Part shown: positions 14,867 through 23,322 of the stretch, one piece after another
Numbering within the stretch: the stretch's first letter is position 1
Layout: the number at the start of each line of letters is the position of its first letter
Assembly (NCBI RefSeq): GCF_001280005.1
Contig: NZ_LGDW01000054.1
Coordinates: 1-38,770 of the forward strand
DNA from: Streptomyces sp. NRRL WC-3618
Lineage (GTDB): Bacteria; Actinomycetota; Actinomycetes; Streptomycetales; Streptomycetaceae
Direction of reading: 5' to 3'
Length of the DNA stretch: 38,770 bases
Translations under genes and position numbers: made by a program
Notes under the pieces: generated by a model
Seen by the model: only the letters and a program-made list of their open reading frames with translations
Told to the model about the DNA's origin: nothing
Database searches by the model: none

Positions 14867-17257
14867 TCACCCCGTACGCGCCGTCCCCGTCCCCTTCTCC
14901 GCGTCCAGCGCATACACGCACCGATCCTTGCTGCACGCGTACACCACGCCGTCCTTGACCACCGGAGCCCCGGTGATCTCACCGCCGGTCGCCAGCTTCC
15001 ACCTCAGGCGGCCGTCATCGGCCTTCAGGGTGTACAGGAGGTGGTCCGTGGAGCCGAAGTGGATGCGGCCCTCGGCCACCGCCGGGGCGCCGACGATGTC
15101 GCCACCCGCCTGGAACCGCCATTTGGGGGTACCGGTGACCGCGTCGAGCGTGTAAAGGCCCTTGCCGCTGCCCACATGCACATGCCCCGCCGCCACCAGC
15201 ACCGGTTCGATCGAGGCCCGCGACTCCGTCGCGATCCGCCACCGGTCCCGGCCGTCCGCCGCGTCGAGGGCGTACACCGTGCCGAGGTAGTCGGCGAGAT
15301 AGACGCCGCCGCCCGTGACGGCGGGGCCGGGCGCGAAGGTGGGCGGTGAGAGGAAGACCGCCGGGGCCTCGAAGTGCCAGCGGACGTGGCCGGCGGCGAC
15401 GTCGATCGCCAGAACGCGGGTGCCCGCGCTGACGTACACCTGGCCGTCGGGGCCCGGGGTCAGCCGTACCGGGACGCCGCCGCAGGACGCGGCGTCGCCG
15501 ATCGGGTAGTTCCAGCGCTCGTCACCCGTACGGGCGTCCAGGGCGCGCAGTCGCGCGTCCTGCCACACGAAGACGGTGCCCTCGTGGACGTGGGGGCCGG
15601 CCTCCGGGGACTCGAAGTCCGTCTGGGCGCCGGTGAGCTCCCACAGCTTCTGGCCGGTGGCCGCGTCCCAGCCCTGGACGCCGCCGCCGCGCGTACCGGT
15701 GACGACGGTGCCCCGGTCGGCCTTCAGGGAGTACACCCAGGCGTCCGTGGACAGCCGCCACAGGTCCCGGCCCTCGCGGGCGTCGAGGGCGAACAGCGTC
15801 GGCCCGTCGGAGGCGTGGATACGGCCGTCCGCGACCGCCATCGACCAGGCGACGTCCCTCGTCTTGAAGCGGCGGCGGCCCGTCATCACGTCCAGGGCGT
15901 GCACCTCGAAGGAGGTGACGTAGACGAGGTCGCCGTCGACGGCCGGGGTGCCCCAGACGTCGTTCGACATACGGAACCGCCAGGGGCGCCAGCCCGCCGG
16001 GGACTCCGGGGGCGGCTGCGGCGCCACCGGCAGGGGGTTCGGGTCGGCGCCATTGACGCCGGGGCGGGGGCGCGACCAGGAGGCGACGAGGCCGGCCTCC
16101 GGCGGGGGCGCCTGTACGGCGGCGGCGCGGGCGTCGGCGACGCGCGGGCCGGGGCCGATGGGCACGGGGGCGCCGGCCAGCCGGACGGGGCCCGTGTCGG
16201 GGGCGCCGGTCGGCGGCAGGGCGGACGGCATGGGGCCGGGCGGGAGGCCTGGTCCGGGGCCGCGTCCGAAGCCCGGCGCCGGGTCGTGGGACGGGGGCGG
16301 CGGGATCGCGAGCCTGCCGGCGCTGCGTCCGCCGCCGGACGTCTGGGGCTTCGGCGCCGGACGGCCTCCCCGGCGCTGCTCGATGAGGGCCGTCGCCCGT
16401 TCGGGCAGCCACGCGGATGCCGTACCGCTGTCGTCGGAGCCGGAGCCGTAGAGGTGGGGGGCCAGCTGTGCCTGGAGGTCGGCGGGGTTGGGGCGGTTGG
16501 TCGCCTCCATCTGCATGCAGGACTCGATGAGGGGGCGCAGCTCGTCCGGGAGGCCTTCGAGGTCGGGGCCCTCGCGCAGCAGCATGAAGACCGTCTCCAC
16601 GGGGTTCGCGCCGTGGAAGGGTGCGTGGCCGGTGGCCGCGAAGACCAGCATCGAGCCGAGCGAGAACACGTCGCTGGCGCCGGTCACGCTCCGCGAGTCC
16701 TTCGCCTGCTCGGGCGACATGTAGGCGGGCGTACCGACGGCGACGTTCGTCATCGTCAAACGCGTGTTCGAAACGCCGGACGCGATGCCGAAGTCGATGA
16801 CGCGGGGGCCGTCCTCGACCACCAGCACGTTGGACGGCTTGAGGTCGCGGTGGACGAGGCCGGCGCCGTGGATGGACTGCAGTGCCTCCGCGACCCCCGC
16901 CGCGAACCAGCGCACCGCCTGGGCCGGCATCGGCCCGCACTCGTTCACTATCTCCTCGAGGGAGGGCGCGGGCACATAGGCGGTCGCCAGCCACGGGACG
17001 GCGGCCCGCGGATCGGCGTCGACGACGGCGGCCGTGTAGAAGCCGGAGACGGCCCGCGCCGCCTCCACCTCACGAGTGAAGCGCACCCGGAACAGCTGGT
17101 CCTCGGCGAGCTCCGTACGGACCGTCTTGATCGCCACGCGGCGGCCCGAGGCCGAGCGCGCGAGATAGACCAGCCCCATGCCGCCGGCGCCCAGCCGTCC
17201 CAGCACCTCGAAGGGCCCGATCCGCCGCGGATCGTGCTGCGTCAGCTGAGTCACCAC
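14867..17257 (-). CDS. Ser/Thr protein kinase with PQQ-type beta-propeller sensor
   Basis: A 796-aa Hanks-type kinase. The Gly-rich loop is GRLGAGGMG, the catalytic loop HRDLKPSNV, the magnesium motif DFGIAS and the P+1 region [10 protein letters not shown]. Residues ~275-425 are a Pro/Gly-rich linker. From ~430 to the end there are seven or more PQQ-like blades ([50 protein letters not shown]). No membrane helix is visible between kinase and propeller, so unlike PknB-type receptors it should be cytoplasmic; the propeller may bind partners or substrates. GTG 17257 places GGGAGG about 11 nt upstream; GTG 17269 is also possible but overlaps that site. It is a single-gene unit. Confidence 0.88.
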   Translation of the reverse strand: MVTQLTQHDPRRIGPFEVLGRLGAGGMGLVYLARSASGRRVAIKTVRTELAEDQLFRVRFTREVEAARAVSGFYTAAVVDADPRAAVPWLATAYVPAPSLEEIVNECGPMPAQAVRWFAAGVAEALQSIHGAGLVHRDLKPSNVLVVEDGPRVIDFGIASGVSNTRLTMTNVAVGTPAYMSPEQAKDSRSVTGASDVFSLGSMLVFAATGHAPFHGANPVETVFMLLREGPDLEGLPDELRPLIESCMQMEATNRPNPADLQAQLAPHLYGSGSDDSGTASAWLPERATALIEQRRGGRPAPKPQTSGGGRSAGRLAIPPPPSHDPAPGFGRGPGPGLPPGPMPSALPPTGAPDTGPVRLAGAPVPIGPGPRVADARAAAVQAPPPEAGLVASWSRPRPGVNGADPNPLPVAPQPPPESPAGWRPWRFRMSNDVWGTPAVDGDLVYVTSFEVHALDVMTGRRRFKTRDVAWSMAVADGRIHASDGPTLFALDAREGRDLWRLSTDAWVYSLKADRGTVVTGTRGGGVQGWDAATGQKLWELTGAQTDFESPEAGPHVHEGTVFVWQDARLRALDARTGDERWNYPIGDAASCGGVPVRLTPGPDGQVYVSAGTRVLAIDVAAGHVRWHFEAPAVFLSPPTFAPGPAVTGGGVYLADYLGTVYALDAADGRDRWRIATESRASIEPVLVAAGHVHVGSGKGLYTLDAVTGTPKWRFQAGGDIVGAPAVAEGRIHFGSTDHLLYTLKADDGRLRWKLATGGEITGAPVVKDGVVYACSKDRCVYALDAEKGTGTARTG

Positions 17258-17468
17258 TTTGCCTGCCACCTCCCCGTACGAGCCGCGTCACCCACATATG
17301 TACGCGACCTCGTGCAGCGTCTCACCACCGCCACCGCGTTGGCGGCACGCACCCCGATTCTTCCTGGCCGGAGCACAGGTTGCGAACTCGGGTCCGGATC
17401 GGGGTGTCTCCCCATAACCCCGGGCAAATGCCTCCCCCAAGGGATTCCCCGGAGTGCCCCGCGCCCGC

Positions 17469-18230
17469 TCAGGAGGGCCGGTGACCACTGCTGACGTGCG
17501 TCGACGTGCTCGTTTTCGTCAGGAGTGCGAACGACGCTCCCTGGTTGTCCGTGACGACCGCCACATTCCCGTACGAAGTGTCGAAGGGCGGCACCTGGAC
17601 GCGGCCGCCGCTCCGGTTCACCGTCCCGAGCGCCGTCTCCATGTCCGCCACGGCGAAATGGACGAGGAAATGCGGCGGCATCTCGGCCGGGAACACCTCC
17701 GAGACGGCGGCCCGGCCGAAGTCGGGAACCGCTTCCGGTCCGAAGAGCGCGTCGCGGAAGAGGTTGCCGTAGAAGGCGTTGGCGACCTCCGTGTCCCGGG
17801 CGTACAGCTCGGCCCAGCCGAAGGTGCCGGGCTCGTGACGGCGGCCGAATCCGGCGTGCGTACCGGCCTGCCAGAGGCCGAATACGGCCCCCTCGGGGTC
17901 GGTGGCCAGCGCCATCGTCCCCAGTTCGCCCACCGGAACCGGCGCGGTGATCACCTGTCCGCCGGCCTGGTGGATCCGGGCGACGAGGTCATGGACGTGC
18001 GGGGTGGCGAAGTACACCGTCCAGACGGTGGGCATGCGGCCGTCGGCCTTGTGGGTGAGGGAGGCGACGGGTGCGCCGTCGCACAGGGCCAGCGTCAGGC
18101 CGTCCTTCTCCTGGAAGGACCACCCGAAGAGCTCACCGTAGAAACGCTTGCCCGCCTCGACGTCGGGCAGCTGGGCGTCCAGCCAGCACGGGACGCCCTC
18201 TGTGCGGGCGGATGCCCTGTTTTCGGCCAT
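17469..18230 (-). CDS. VOC-family protein with two glyoxalase-like domains
   Basis: A 253-aa protein made of two vicinal-oxygen-chelate modules: residues ~10-125 (PCWLDAQLPDVEAGKRFYGE, LFGWSF, VARIHQAGGQVITAPVPVG, ATDPEGAVFGLWQ) and ~135-245 (GWAELYARDTEVANAFYGNL, DMETALGTVNRSGGRVQVPP, VVTDNQGASFAL). Similar Streptomyces proteins are annotated as glyoxalase/bleomycin-resistance or hydroxylase-like. The substrate cannot be inferred. It starts at ATG 18230, divergent from the TetR gene at 18401, with 170 bp between them; this layout would let the TetR protein control it, but no operator-like symmetry was found near 18230. Confidence 0.85.
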   Translation of the reverse strand: MAENRASARTEGVPCWLDAQLPDVEAGKRFYGELFGWSFQEKDGLTLALCDGAPVASLTHKADGRMPTVWTVYFATPHVHDLVARIHQAGGQVITAPVPVGELGTMALATDPEGAVFGLWQAGTHAGFGRRHEPGTFGWAELYARDTEVANAFYGNLFRDALFGPEAVPDFGRAAVSEVFPAEMPPHFLVHFAVADMETALGTVNRSGGRVQVPPFDTSYGNVAVVTDNQGASFALLTKTSTSTHVSSGHRPS

Positions 18231-18392
18231 ACCGTCAAGCTAACGGTCCTTCACGCATCCCGCAGAGCAGGCGGTGGGATCCGGGCGCGCGACCGGGCAC
18301 AACAGCCTCTCCTGGCCCCCCAGACGCCCTCTCACCTCCTCCGCACCCCATTTGCAGTCGGCCGAATCGCGCTCCGATCACCCCTCGGTAAG

Positions 18393-18407
18393 CTGACGGC
18401 ATGACAG
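18393..18407 (+). promoter_or_regulatory. Weak CTGACG-N3-CGTCAG-like site overlapping the TetR start codon
   Basis: CTGACGGCATGACAG matches the acyl-CoA regulon box at 10 of 12 arm positions, with the second arm degenerate. If the mRNA is leaderless (no ribosome binding site is seen before ATG 18401), a repressor here would block its own transcription start. Confidence 0.3.
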
Positions 18408-19048
18408 GACAAGTGCGTACCGTTGACGGCCGGGTGGCCGGTCGGCGTGGGCAGGCGACCCGGCAGAAGCTCCTCGACTGCCTCAGCGAGATGCTCAGCT
18501 CCTCCCCCTACCGGGACGTCAAAGTCATCGATGTCGCCCGGAAGGCGGGGACTTCGCCCGCCACCTTCTACCAGTACTTCCCGGACGTCGAAGGCGCCGT
18601 CCTGGAGATCGCCGAGCAAATGGCCACCGAGGGCGCCGGGTTGACCCAGCTGCTCGCGGGCCGGTCATGGGTCGGCAAGGCCGGCTGGCAGACCGCCCAG
18701 GAACTCGTCGACGGGTTCCTGGAGTTCTGGCGCAGGAACGACGCGATCCTCAGGGTCGTCGATCTGGGCGCCGCCGAGGGCGACAAGCGGTTCTACAAGA
18801 TCCGCATGAAGATCCTCAACTCCGTGAACAACTCCCTTACGGACACGGTCACCGAGCTACAGGCCAAGGGCAAGGTCGACAAGGACGTCAACCCCGCCGC
18901 GGTGGCCGGCTCCCTCGTCGCGATGCTCGCGGCGGTGGCCTCGCATCAGAGGGGCTTCCAGACCTGGGGCGTCAAACAGGCCGAACTGAAGCCGAACCTG
19001 GCCCTGTTGGTCCACCTGGGCGTGACCGGCCGAAAGCCGACGAAATAG
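18401..19048 (+). CDS. TetR-family regulator, candidate repressor of the acyl-CoA gene set
   Basis: A 215-aa regulator. The N-terminal helix-turn-helix reads RQKLLDCLSEMLSSSPYRDV then VARKAGTSPATFYQYFPDVE, a clear TetR DNA-binding domain. The C-terminal domain (~75-205) is all-helical and of the type seen beside acyl-CoA dehydrogenase and thiolase genes in actinobacteria. It probably senses a CoA thioester. It is the only intact TetR gene in the window and lies 1 kb from the first acyl-CoA genes, so it is the leading candidate for binding the CTGACG-N3-CGTCAG boxes. ATG 18401 has no obvious ribosome binding site. A strong terminator follows at 19106. Confidence 0.85.
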   Translation: MTGQVRTVDGRVAGRRGQATRQKLLDCLSEMLSSSPYRDVKVIDVARKAGTSPATFYQYFPDVEGAVLEIAEQMATEGAGLTQLLAGRSWVGKAGWQTAQELVDGFLEFWRRNDAILRVVDLGAAEGDKRFYKIRMKILNSVNNSLTDTVTELQAKGKVDKDVNPAAVAGSLVAMLAAVASHQRGFQTWGVKQAELKPNLALLVHLGVTGRKPTK

Positions 19049-19105
19049 CCATGCCCCTTTTATCCAGGTCCGGCGGGCCCCTTCTCGGGCCCAAGTCCTG
19101 TCACA

Positions 19106-19139
19106 CAGGCGGTGGTTCACCCAGGTGAACCACCGCCTG
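19106..19139. terminator. Strong hairpin terminator after the TetR gene
   Basis: Arms 19106-19121 and 19124-19139 are perfectly complementary over 16 bp around a 2-base centre. It lies 58 bp past the TetR stop in a convergent gene arrangement, so it may work in both directions. No U-run follows. Confidence 0.75.
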
Positions 19140-19266
19140 CCGCGCATCACCGGCCGGTACCTGTCCGCCTACCGGCCACCCGACCGCTTCGACCACCGGC
19201 CGCTCGGCCACTCAACTCGGGCCGCCCGCCCACCCAGCCGCTCTCTCGCGCGCGCGGCGCCAGGAT

Positions 19267-19332
19267 CGCCCCTATAGAGGGGCGCGGGGAACTGCGCAAC
19301 CACCCACGACGAACCCGCACCCGACCATGGCA
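19267..19332. repeat. Interspersed palindromic repeat, copy 2 (long form)
   Basis: Starts with the palindrome CGCCCCTATAGAGGGGCG (two extra bases at its centre), continues GGGGAACTGCGC and a tail ending CACCCGACCATGGCACC-like sequence. Its tail matches that of copy 4 over about 35 bp with three substitutions. Confidence 0.75.
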
Positions 19333-19368
19333 CCGCCAGCCCCCCGGCGACGGGCGTGAGCCCTCTCT

Positions 19369-19498
19369 CCTCCGGCGCCAGGGCCGCCCCTATAGGGGCG
19401 CGGGGAACTGCGCGTCCTCCGGCGCCAGGGCCGCCCCTATAGGGGCGCGGGGAACTGCGCGACCACCCACAACGAACGCGCACCCGACCATGGCACCC
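19369..19498. repeat. Interspersed palindromic repeat, copies 3 and 4 in tandem
   Basis: Two 47-bp units (19369-19415 and 19416-19462) begin CCTCCGGCGCCAGGGC and each contains the perfect 16-bp palindrome CGCCCCTATAGGGGCG followed by CGGGGAACTGCGCG; the second continues into the long tail (to 19498). The region 19049-19536 holds no gene, only these repeats and the terminator. Confidence 0.8.
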
Positions 19499-19536
19499 GG
19501 GCGACTCGGCCACTCGCCCGCCGGCCCACCGCCCGC

Positions 19537-20028
19537 TCAGCGCCGTACGATCCGGAAGATCCGTATCTCCCGCTCGACCCGCGCCTGGTACGTCGCGTAC
19601 GGCGGCCAGAACGCGAGCAGTGCCTTCCAGGCCGCTTCCCGTTCCTCACCCGCCAGCAGCCGGGCCCGGACCGGGATGTCCTCCCCTTTCCAGCTGACCT
19701 CGGCGTCCGGATGGGCGAGGAGGTTGGCGGTCCAGGCGGGGTGACCGGTGCGCCCGAAGTTGGACCCGATGAGCAGCCAACTGCCCCCGCCGGCCGCCCC
19801 CTCCGGCATACACGCGAGCGGCGTACGCCGCAGCTGCCCGCTCTTCGCCCCGCGCGTGGCGAGCACCACCCCGGGCAGCAGTTGGGCGCTGAGCAGCACC
19901 TTGCCCCTGGTCAGCCGGTGGACAGCGCGGTCGAGCGCGGGCAGGACGTACGGGGCGATCCGCGCGAAGGCCCGGGTCGAGGACACTTTCTGGACCGCTT
20001 TCACGACCGCCGTCGCTTTCACAGGCAT
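19537..20028 (-). CDS. Deazaflavin (F420)-dependent nitroreductase-family protein (Ddn-like)
   Basis: A 163-aa split-barrel protein. The family motifs are VVLATRGAKSGQLRRTPLAC, WLLIGSNFGRTGHPAWTANL and HPDAEVSWKGEDIPVRARLL. The family includes Mycobacterium Ddn, which reduces substrates with F420H2, often lipophilic quinones or lactones. Its ATG overlaps the stop of the acyl-CoA dehydrogenase gene (TGATG), so it is the second gene of that operon and falls under the same two operator boxes upstream of 21224. This suggests it reduces an intermediate of the acyl-CoA pathway or handles redox by-products. Confidence 0.85.
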   Translation of the reverse strand: MPVKATAVVKAVQKVSSTRAFARIAPYVLPALDRAVHRLTRGKVLLSAQLLPGVVLATRGAKSGQLRRTPLACMPEGAAGGGSWLLIGSNFGRTGHPAWTANLLAHPDAEVSWKGEDIPVRARLLAGEEREAAWKALLAFWPPYATYQARVEREIRIFRIVRR

Positions 20029-21224
20029 CAGACCGCCACCTCTTTGGTGTCGAAGAGCCGCGCGGCCTCGGCTGCATGCGCCCGGAGCCGGTGCACCGGC
20101 CCGAACAGCAGCTCGTCGCCCGCGGCGCGCTTGAAGTACAACTGGGCCTCATGCTCCCAGGTGAAGCCGATACCGCCGTGCAGTTGGATGCCCTCGGCGG
20201 CGGCGGTACGGAGGGAGTCGAGGGCCTGGGCGAGGGCCAACCCGCCAACTCGCTCGCCCTCGGCGCCCGTTGATGCCACCGCCCAGGCCGCGTAGTAGGC
20301 AGCCGAACGCGCCGCCTGGACCTGGACATACACATCGGCGAGCCGGTGCTTGACTGCCTGGAAGGACCCGATCGCCCGCCCGAACTGCTCGCGGCGCAGG
20401 GCGTGTTCGACGGTCAGCTCGAGAATCCGGTCGGCGGCCCCGACGGCCTCGGCGGCGAGCACGGCGGCGCCGACGTCTCCGGCGCGGACGAGGGCGCCTT
20501 CGACGTCGGCGTCCTCGTCGCCCAGCAACTCGGCGAGAACGTCCCGAAGTTCGAGGCGCGCCTGGGGCCGGGTGGCGTCGAGGGAGGTCTGCCGGGTGCG
20601 GACGAGACCGGGGGCGGCGCCGGGGACGAGGAAGAGAAGGGGGCGCGACCGGGCGTACCCACCGGCGTGGGCGGCGACCAGGAGGAGCCCGGCGCTGTGC
20701 CCGTCGAGGACCTGCCCGACCTGCCCGTAGAGCCGCCAACCCGCCGCCTGTCGAGTCGCCTGCACGCCTCCGGCCCGGCCGCCCCCGGCCCAGTCGCGGC
20801 GGGGTTCGCCGGTGAGGGAGAGCACGGCGGCCAGGGCGGTGCCGGGGACGGCGAGGGCGGCGGTCAGGTCACCGGAGGCGATGCGCGGGAGGAGGTCGGC
20901 GCGCTGGGCGTCGGTGCCGAGGGCGGTGACGAGGGGGGCGGCCAGGACGGCGGTCGCGAGCAGCGGGGAGGGTGCCAGAACGCGCCCCAACTCCTCGGCG
21001 ATGAGCGCGAGTTCGGTCGGGGTGCCGCCGACTCCGCCACAGCTCTCGGGGAGGGCCAGGCCAGGGAGACCGAGGTCGCGGGCGAGGGCGGTCCAAAGCG
21101 CGGGGTCGTACCCGGCGAGGGTGTCGACGGCGGCCCGTACGTCGCCGGGCGAGCACCGCTTGCGGAGCAGTTCGCGGAGAGTACGGCGGATGTGGTCCTG
21201 CTCGGGGGTGAGACGGGCGTCCAT
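20028..21224 (-). CDS. Acyl-CoA dehydrogenase family protein
   Basis: A 398-aa FAD enzyme for alpha,beta-desaturation of an acyl-CoA. The N-terminal helical domain (residues ~1-110, LALPESCGGVGGTPTELALI) and the C-terminal domain (REQFGRAIGSFQAVKHRLAD, AAAEGIQLHGGIGFTWEHEA) match the family. The central beta domain is poorly conserved, as in the FadE subunits that work as heterodimers on steroid side chains. This may be one subunit of such a pair, but no second dehydrogenase is in the window. ATG 21224 has AGGAGG-like sequence about 11 nt upstream. It is divergent from the thiolase-like gene across a 165-bp region carrying two shared operator boxes. Confidence 0.88.
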   Translation of the reverse strand: MDARLTPEQDHIRRTLRELLRKRCSPGDVRAAVDTLAGYDPALWTALARDLGLPGLALPESCGGVGGTPTELALIAEELGRVLAPSPLLATAVLAAPLVTALGTDAQRADLLPRIASGDLTAALAVPGTALAAVLSLTGEPRRDWAGGGRAGGVQATRQAAGWRLYGQVGQVLDGHSAGLLLVAAHAGGYARSRPLLFLVPGAAPGLVRTRQTSLDATRPQARLELRDVLAELLGDEDADVEGALVRAGDVGAAVLAAEAVGAADRILELTVEHALRREQFGRAIGSFQAVKHRLADVYVQVQAARSAAYYAAWAVASTGAEGERVGGLALAQALDSLRTAAAEGIQLHGGIGFTWEHEAQLYFKRAAGDELLFGPVHRLRAHAAEAARLFDTKEVAV

Positions 21225-21268
21225 TGACCTGGCCCTCCTGGGCGTCCGCGCCGCCCGGTCAGCGGGAT

Positions 21269-21283
21269 CTGACGGTTCGTCAT
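21269..21283. promoter_or_regulatory. Operator box 1 (CTGACG-N3-CGTCAG family)
   Basis: CTGACGGTTCGTCAT, 11 of 12 arm positions match. It lies 45 bp upstream of the acyl-CoA dehydrogenase start on the minus strand. Confidence 0.6.
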
Positions 21284-21320
21284 ATTAGGGCGGGACACAC
21301 CCTGCCGCACAGAGCCAGAG

Positions 21321-21335
21321 CTGATATACCGTCAG
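21321..21335. promoter_or_regulatory. Operator box 2 (CTGACG-N3-CGTCAG family)
   Basis: CTGATATACCGTCAG, 10 of 12 arm positions match. It lies 55 bp upstream of the thiolase-like start, between it and box 1, so each divergent gene has its own box. Confidence 0.55.
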
Positions 21336-21389
21336 ATTCATGCCGAGTCGACGGTGAAATCGGCGGACGGCAAGAGGGAGGGACAGACG

Positions 21390-22559
21390 GTGAGCCGGAA
21401 GGTCGCGATCGTCGGGGTGGCCCTGTCGGACTGCGGCCGGGTGGACGACGTCACCCCGTACGCCCTGCACGCGCAGGCCGCCCGGCGGGCGCTGGCGGAC
21501 GCCGGGCTCGGCCGGGAGGTGGTGGACGGTTTCGCGTCCGCCGGTCTCGGCACGCTGGCCCCCGCCGAGGTGGCCGAATATCTCGGGCTGCGCCCCACCT
21601 GGGTCGACTCCACCTCGGTCGGCGGCTCGACCTGGGAGGTCATGGCGGCGCACGCGGCGGACGCGATAGCGGCGGGCCACGCGAACGCCGTACTCCTCGT
21701 CTACGGCTCCACGGCCCGCGCGGACGTCAAGGCGGGCCGGCGGACCGGCAACCTCTCCTTCGGCGCGCGCGGCCCCCTGCAGTTCGAGGTGCCGTACGGC
21801 CACACGCTCATCGCCAAGTACGCGATGGCCGCCCGCCGCCACATGCACGAATACGGCACGACGATCGAGCAGTTGGCGTCGGTGGCGGTCCAGGCGAGGG
21901 CGAACGCCGCGCTGAACCCCGAGGCGATGTTCCGCACGCCGATCACCGTCGACGAGGTGCTCGAAGGACCGATGATCGCGGACCCCTTCACCAAGCTCCA
22001 CTGCTGTCTGCGCTCCGACGGGGGCGCGGCGGTGCTGCTGGCGGCCGAGGATTACGTACGGGACTGCCGTACGCGGCCGGTGTGGATCCTCGGCACGGGT
22101 GAGCACGTCTCGCACGTGAGCATGTCGGAGTGGGCCGACTTCACGGTGTCCCCGGCGGCGGCGAGCGGACGGCTCGCCTTCGAGCGGGCGGGGGTCAGGC
22201 CGGACGAGATGGACTTCGCGGAGATCTACGACGCGTTCACCTACATGACGCTGGTGACACTGGAGGACCTCGGCTTCTGCGGAAAGGGCGAGGGCGGAGA
22301 GTTCGTGGACGCCGGAAAGGGCCGCCTGCGGGTGGCGGGCGGCGAGCTGCCGGTCAACACGGACGGGGGCGGCCTGTCGGCCCAACACCCGGGCATGCGG
22401 GGGCTGTTCCTCCTGGTGGAGGCGGTACGGCAGCTGCGCGGGGACGCGGGCGCGCGACAGGTCCGTACGGCTGCGGGAGACCTGCCGAAGCTCGGCGTGG
22501 CGTCGGGGACGGGCGGCTGGTTCTGCTCGTCGGGCACGGTGGTACTGGGCCGGGGGTGA
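21390..22559 (+). CDS. SCP2-thiolase/lipid-transfer-type acyl-CoA enzyme (Ltp-like, probable retro-aldolase or thiolase)
   Basis: A 389-aa thiolase-superfamily protein (VAIVGVALSDCGRVDDVTPY at the start; VGGSTWEVMAAHAADAIAAG; EIYDAFTYMTLVTLEDLGF at ~275; NTDGGGLSAQHPGM). The nucleophilic Cys usual in thiolases is not in the VGGSTW block, where Ser/Thr stand instead, and a YDAF-type Tyr is present. This matches the lipid-transfer (Ltp) aldolases that cleave branched side-chain CoA esters with a DUF35 partner; such a partner is encoded at 31394. GTG 21390 has GGGAGG 8 nt upstream; the longer frame from GTG 21354 lacks one. It is divergent from the acyl-CoA dehydrogenase. Confidence 0.8.
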   Translation: MSRKVAIVGVALSDCGRVDDVTPYALHAQAARRALADAGLGREVVDGFASAGLGTLAPAEVAEYLGLRPTWVDSTSVGGSTWEVMAAHAADAIAAGHANAVLLVYGSTARADVKAGRRTGNLSFGARGPLQFEVPYGHTLIAKYAMAARRHMHEYGTTIEQLASVAVQARANAALNPEAMFRTPITVDEVLEGPMIADPFTKLHCCLRSDGGAAVLLAAEDYVRDCRTRPVWILGTGEHVSHVSMSEWADFTVSPAAASGRLAFERAGVRPDEMDFAEIYDAFTYMTLVTLEDLGFCGKGEGGEFVDAGKGRLRVAGGELPVNTDGGGLSAQHPGMRGLFLLVEAVRQLRGDAGARQVRTAAGDLPKLGVASGTGGWFCSSGTVVLGRG

Positions 22560-22599
22560 GCGGGGCGTCGCCGGCGCGTGGCGCCCGGTTCACCCGCTG

Positions 22600-22680
22600 G
22601 AGTGCTCCTTTGTGCGCGCCCTGGGCGGGGAGCTTCGAGTGATCGCCGACTTCGGGGACTCCGCGTACACCGTCGCGTGA
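22600..22680 (+). pseudogene. C-terminal remnant of a HigA-like XRE antitoxin
   Basis: The frame ends FVRALGGELRVIADFGDSAY-TVA-stop. The block YV(R/E)ALGGxLxVxADFGD is the end of XRE-type antitoxins of HigBA-like modules. Upstream homology stops after about 25 residues and there is no toxin ORF beside it, so only a tail is left. It sits 40 bp behind the thiolase-like gene and runs into the GCGTGA tandem repeat. Confidence 0.45.
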
Positions 22681-22733
22681 CGGCGTGACGGCGTGAGGCG
22701 TGACGGCGTGACGGGCGTGACCCGCGTGACGCG
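22674..22733. repeat. GCGTGA-based short tandem repeat
   Basis: Seven copies of GCGTGAC/GCGTGAG with 7-9 bp spacing in 60 bp, starting over the stop codon of the antitoxin remnant. It looks like slippage-generated simple sequence between two convergent genes. Confidence 0.75.
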
Positions 22734-22796
22734 CGGCCGCCGCGAGGGCCCCGTCGGCCTTCGCGGCCTGCTCCGTCTGGATCCGCCTCGCTCCGC

Positions 22797-23207
22797 TTAC
22801 GCGCAGGCCCCGCACAGCCCCCGGTAGGTCACCTCGACCTGGGACACCGTGAAGCCGAAGCGTTCCTCCGCCGGGAGGTCCGCCATGGGGTCGCCCGTGG
22901 GGTGGACATCCCTGATCGTGCCGCAGTTCGAGCAGATCAGGTGGTGGTGGGGGTGGTGCGCGTTCGGGTCGTAGCGCTTGGCCCGGCCGTCCGTGGCGAC
23001 CTCTATGACCTCGCCCAGTGAGACCAGCTCACCCAGGGTGTTGTAGACGGTCGCCCGGGAGATCTCCGGCAGCCGCTGGGCGGCACGGGCGTGCACCTCG
23101 TCGGCCGTGTAATGGACGTGTTCCCCGTCGAGGACCTCCGCAACGACACGCCGCTGGGAAGTCATCCGCCAGCCGCGTCCACGCAGTCGCTCCAGCAGGT
23201 CGCTCAT
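22797..23207 (-). CDS. furA: Fur-family peroxide/iron-responsive repressor next to katG
   Basis: A 136-aa Fur-family protein. The winged helix covers ~1-80 (MTSQRRVVAEVLDG, ISRATVYNTLGELVSLGEVI), the metal-binding dimer domain has NAHHPHHHLICSNCGTIRDV, and the C-terminus has a second CxxC (GLCGAC), giving the structural zinc site. In Streptomyces, FurA/FurS genes sit next to catalase-peroxidase genes and repress them under reducing, metal-replete conditions. Here the two are divergent rather than in one operon. ATG 23207 follows AGGTG at 7 nt; GTG 23216 is a weaker choice. The gene name is by synteny and motif. Confidence 0.88.
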   Translation of the reverse strand: MSDLLERLRGRGWRMTSQRRVVAEVLDGEHVHYTADEVHARAAQRLPEISRATVYNTLGELVSLGEVIEVATDGRAKRYDPNAHHPHHHLICSNCGTIRDVHPTGDPMADLPAEERFGFTVSQVEVTYRGLCGACA

Positions 23208-23294
23208 GTTGTTCACCTATTCAGGTTCGGCGGAATACACGGATTTTACCAGTGGACGTCCGGGTTCCGATAGGATATGGATTTGTCACACTTC

Positions 23295-23322
23295 TTGACT
23301 TGGACCTTGTCCATTGTAGGAT
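23295..23322 (+). promoter_or_regulatory. katG promoter with an embedded palindrome
   Basis: A -35 TTGACT (23295-23300) and a -10 TAGGAT (23317-23322) are 16 bp apart. Directly after the -35 lies TGGACCTTGTCCA (23301-23313), a perfect 5-bp inverted repeat, ideally placed as a FurA operator. The first transcribed base would be about 175 nt before the katG ATG. Confidence 0.5.

Noticed and set aside
15374..17494. 706-aa plus-strand ORF opposite the kinase gene
   Set aside because: Composition is Gly/Arg/Val-rich without domains; the minus strand carries complete kinase and propeller motifs.
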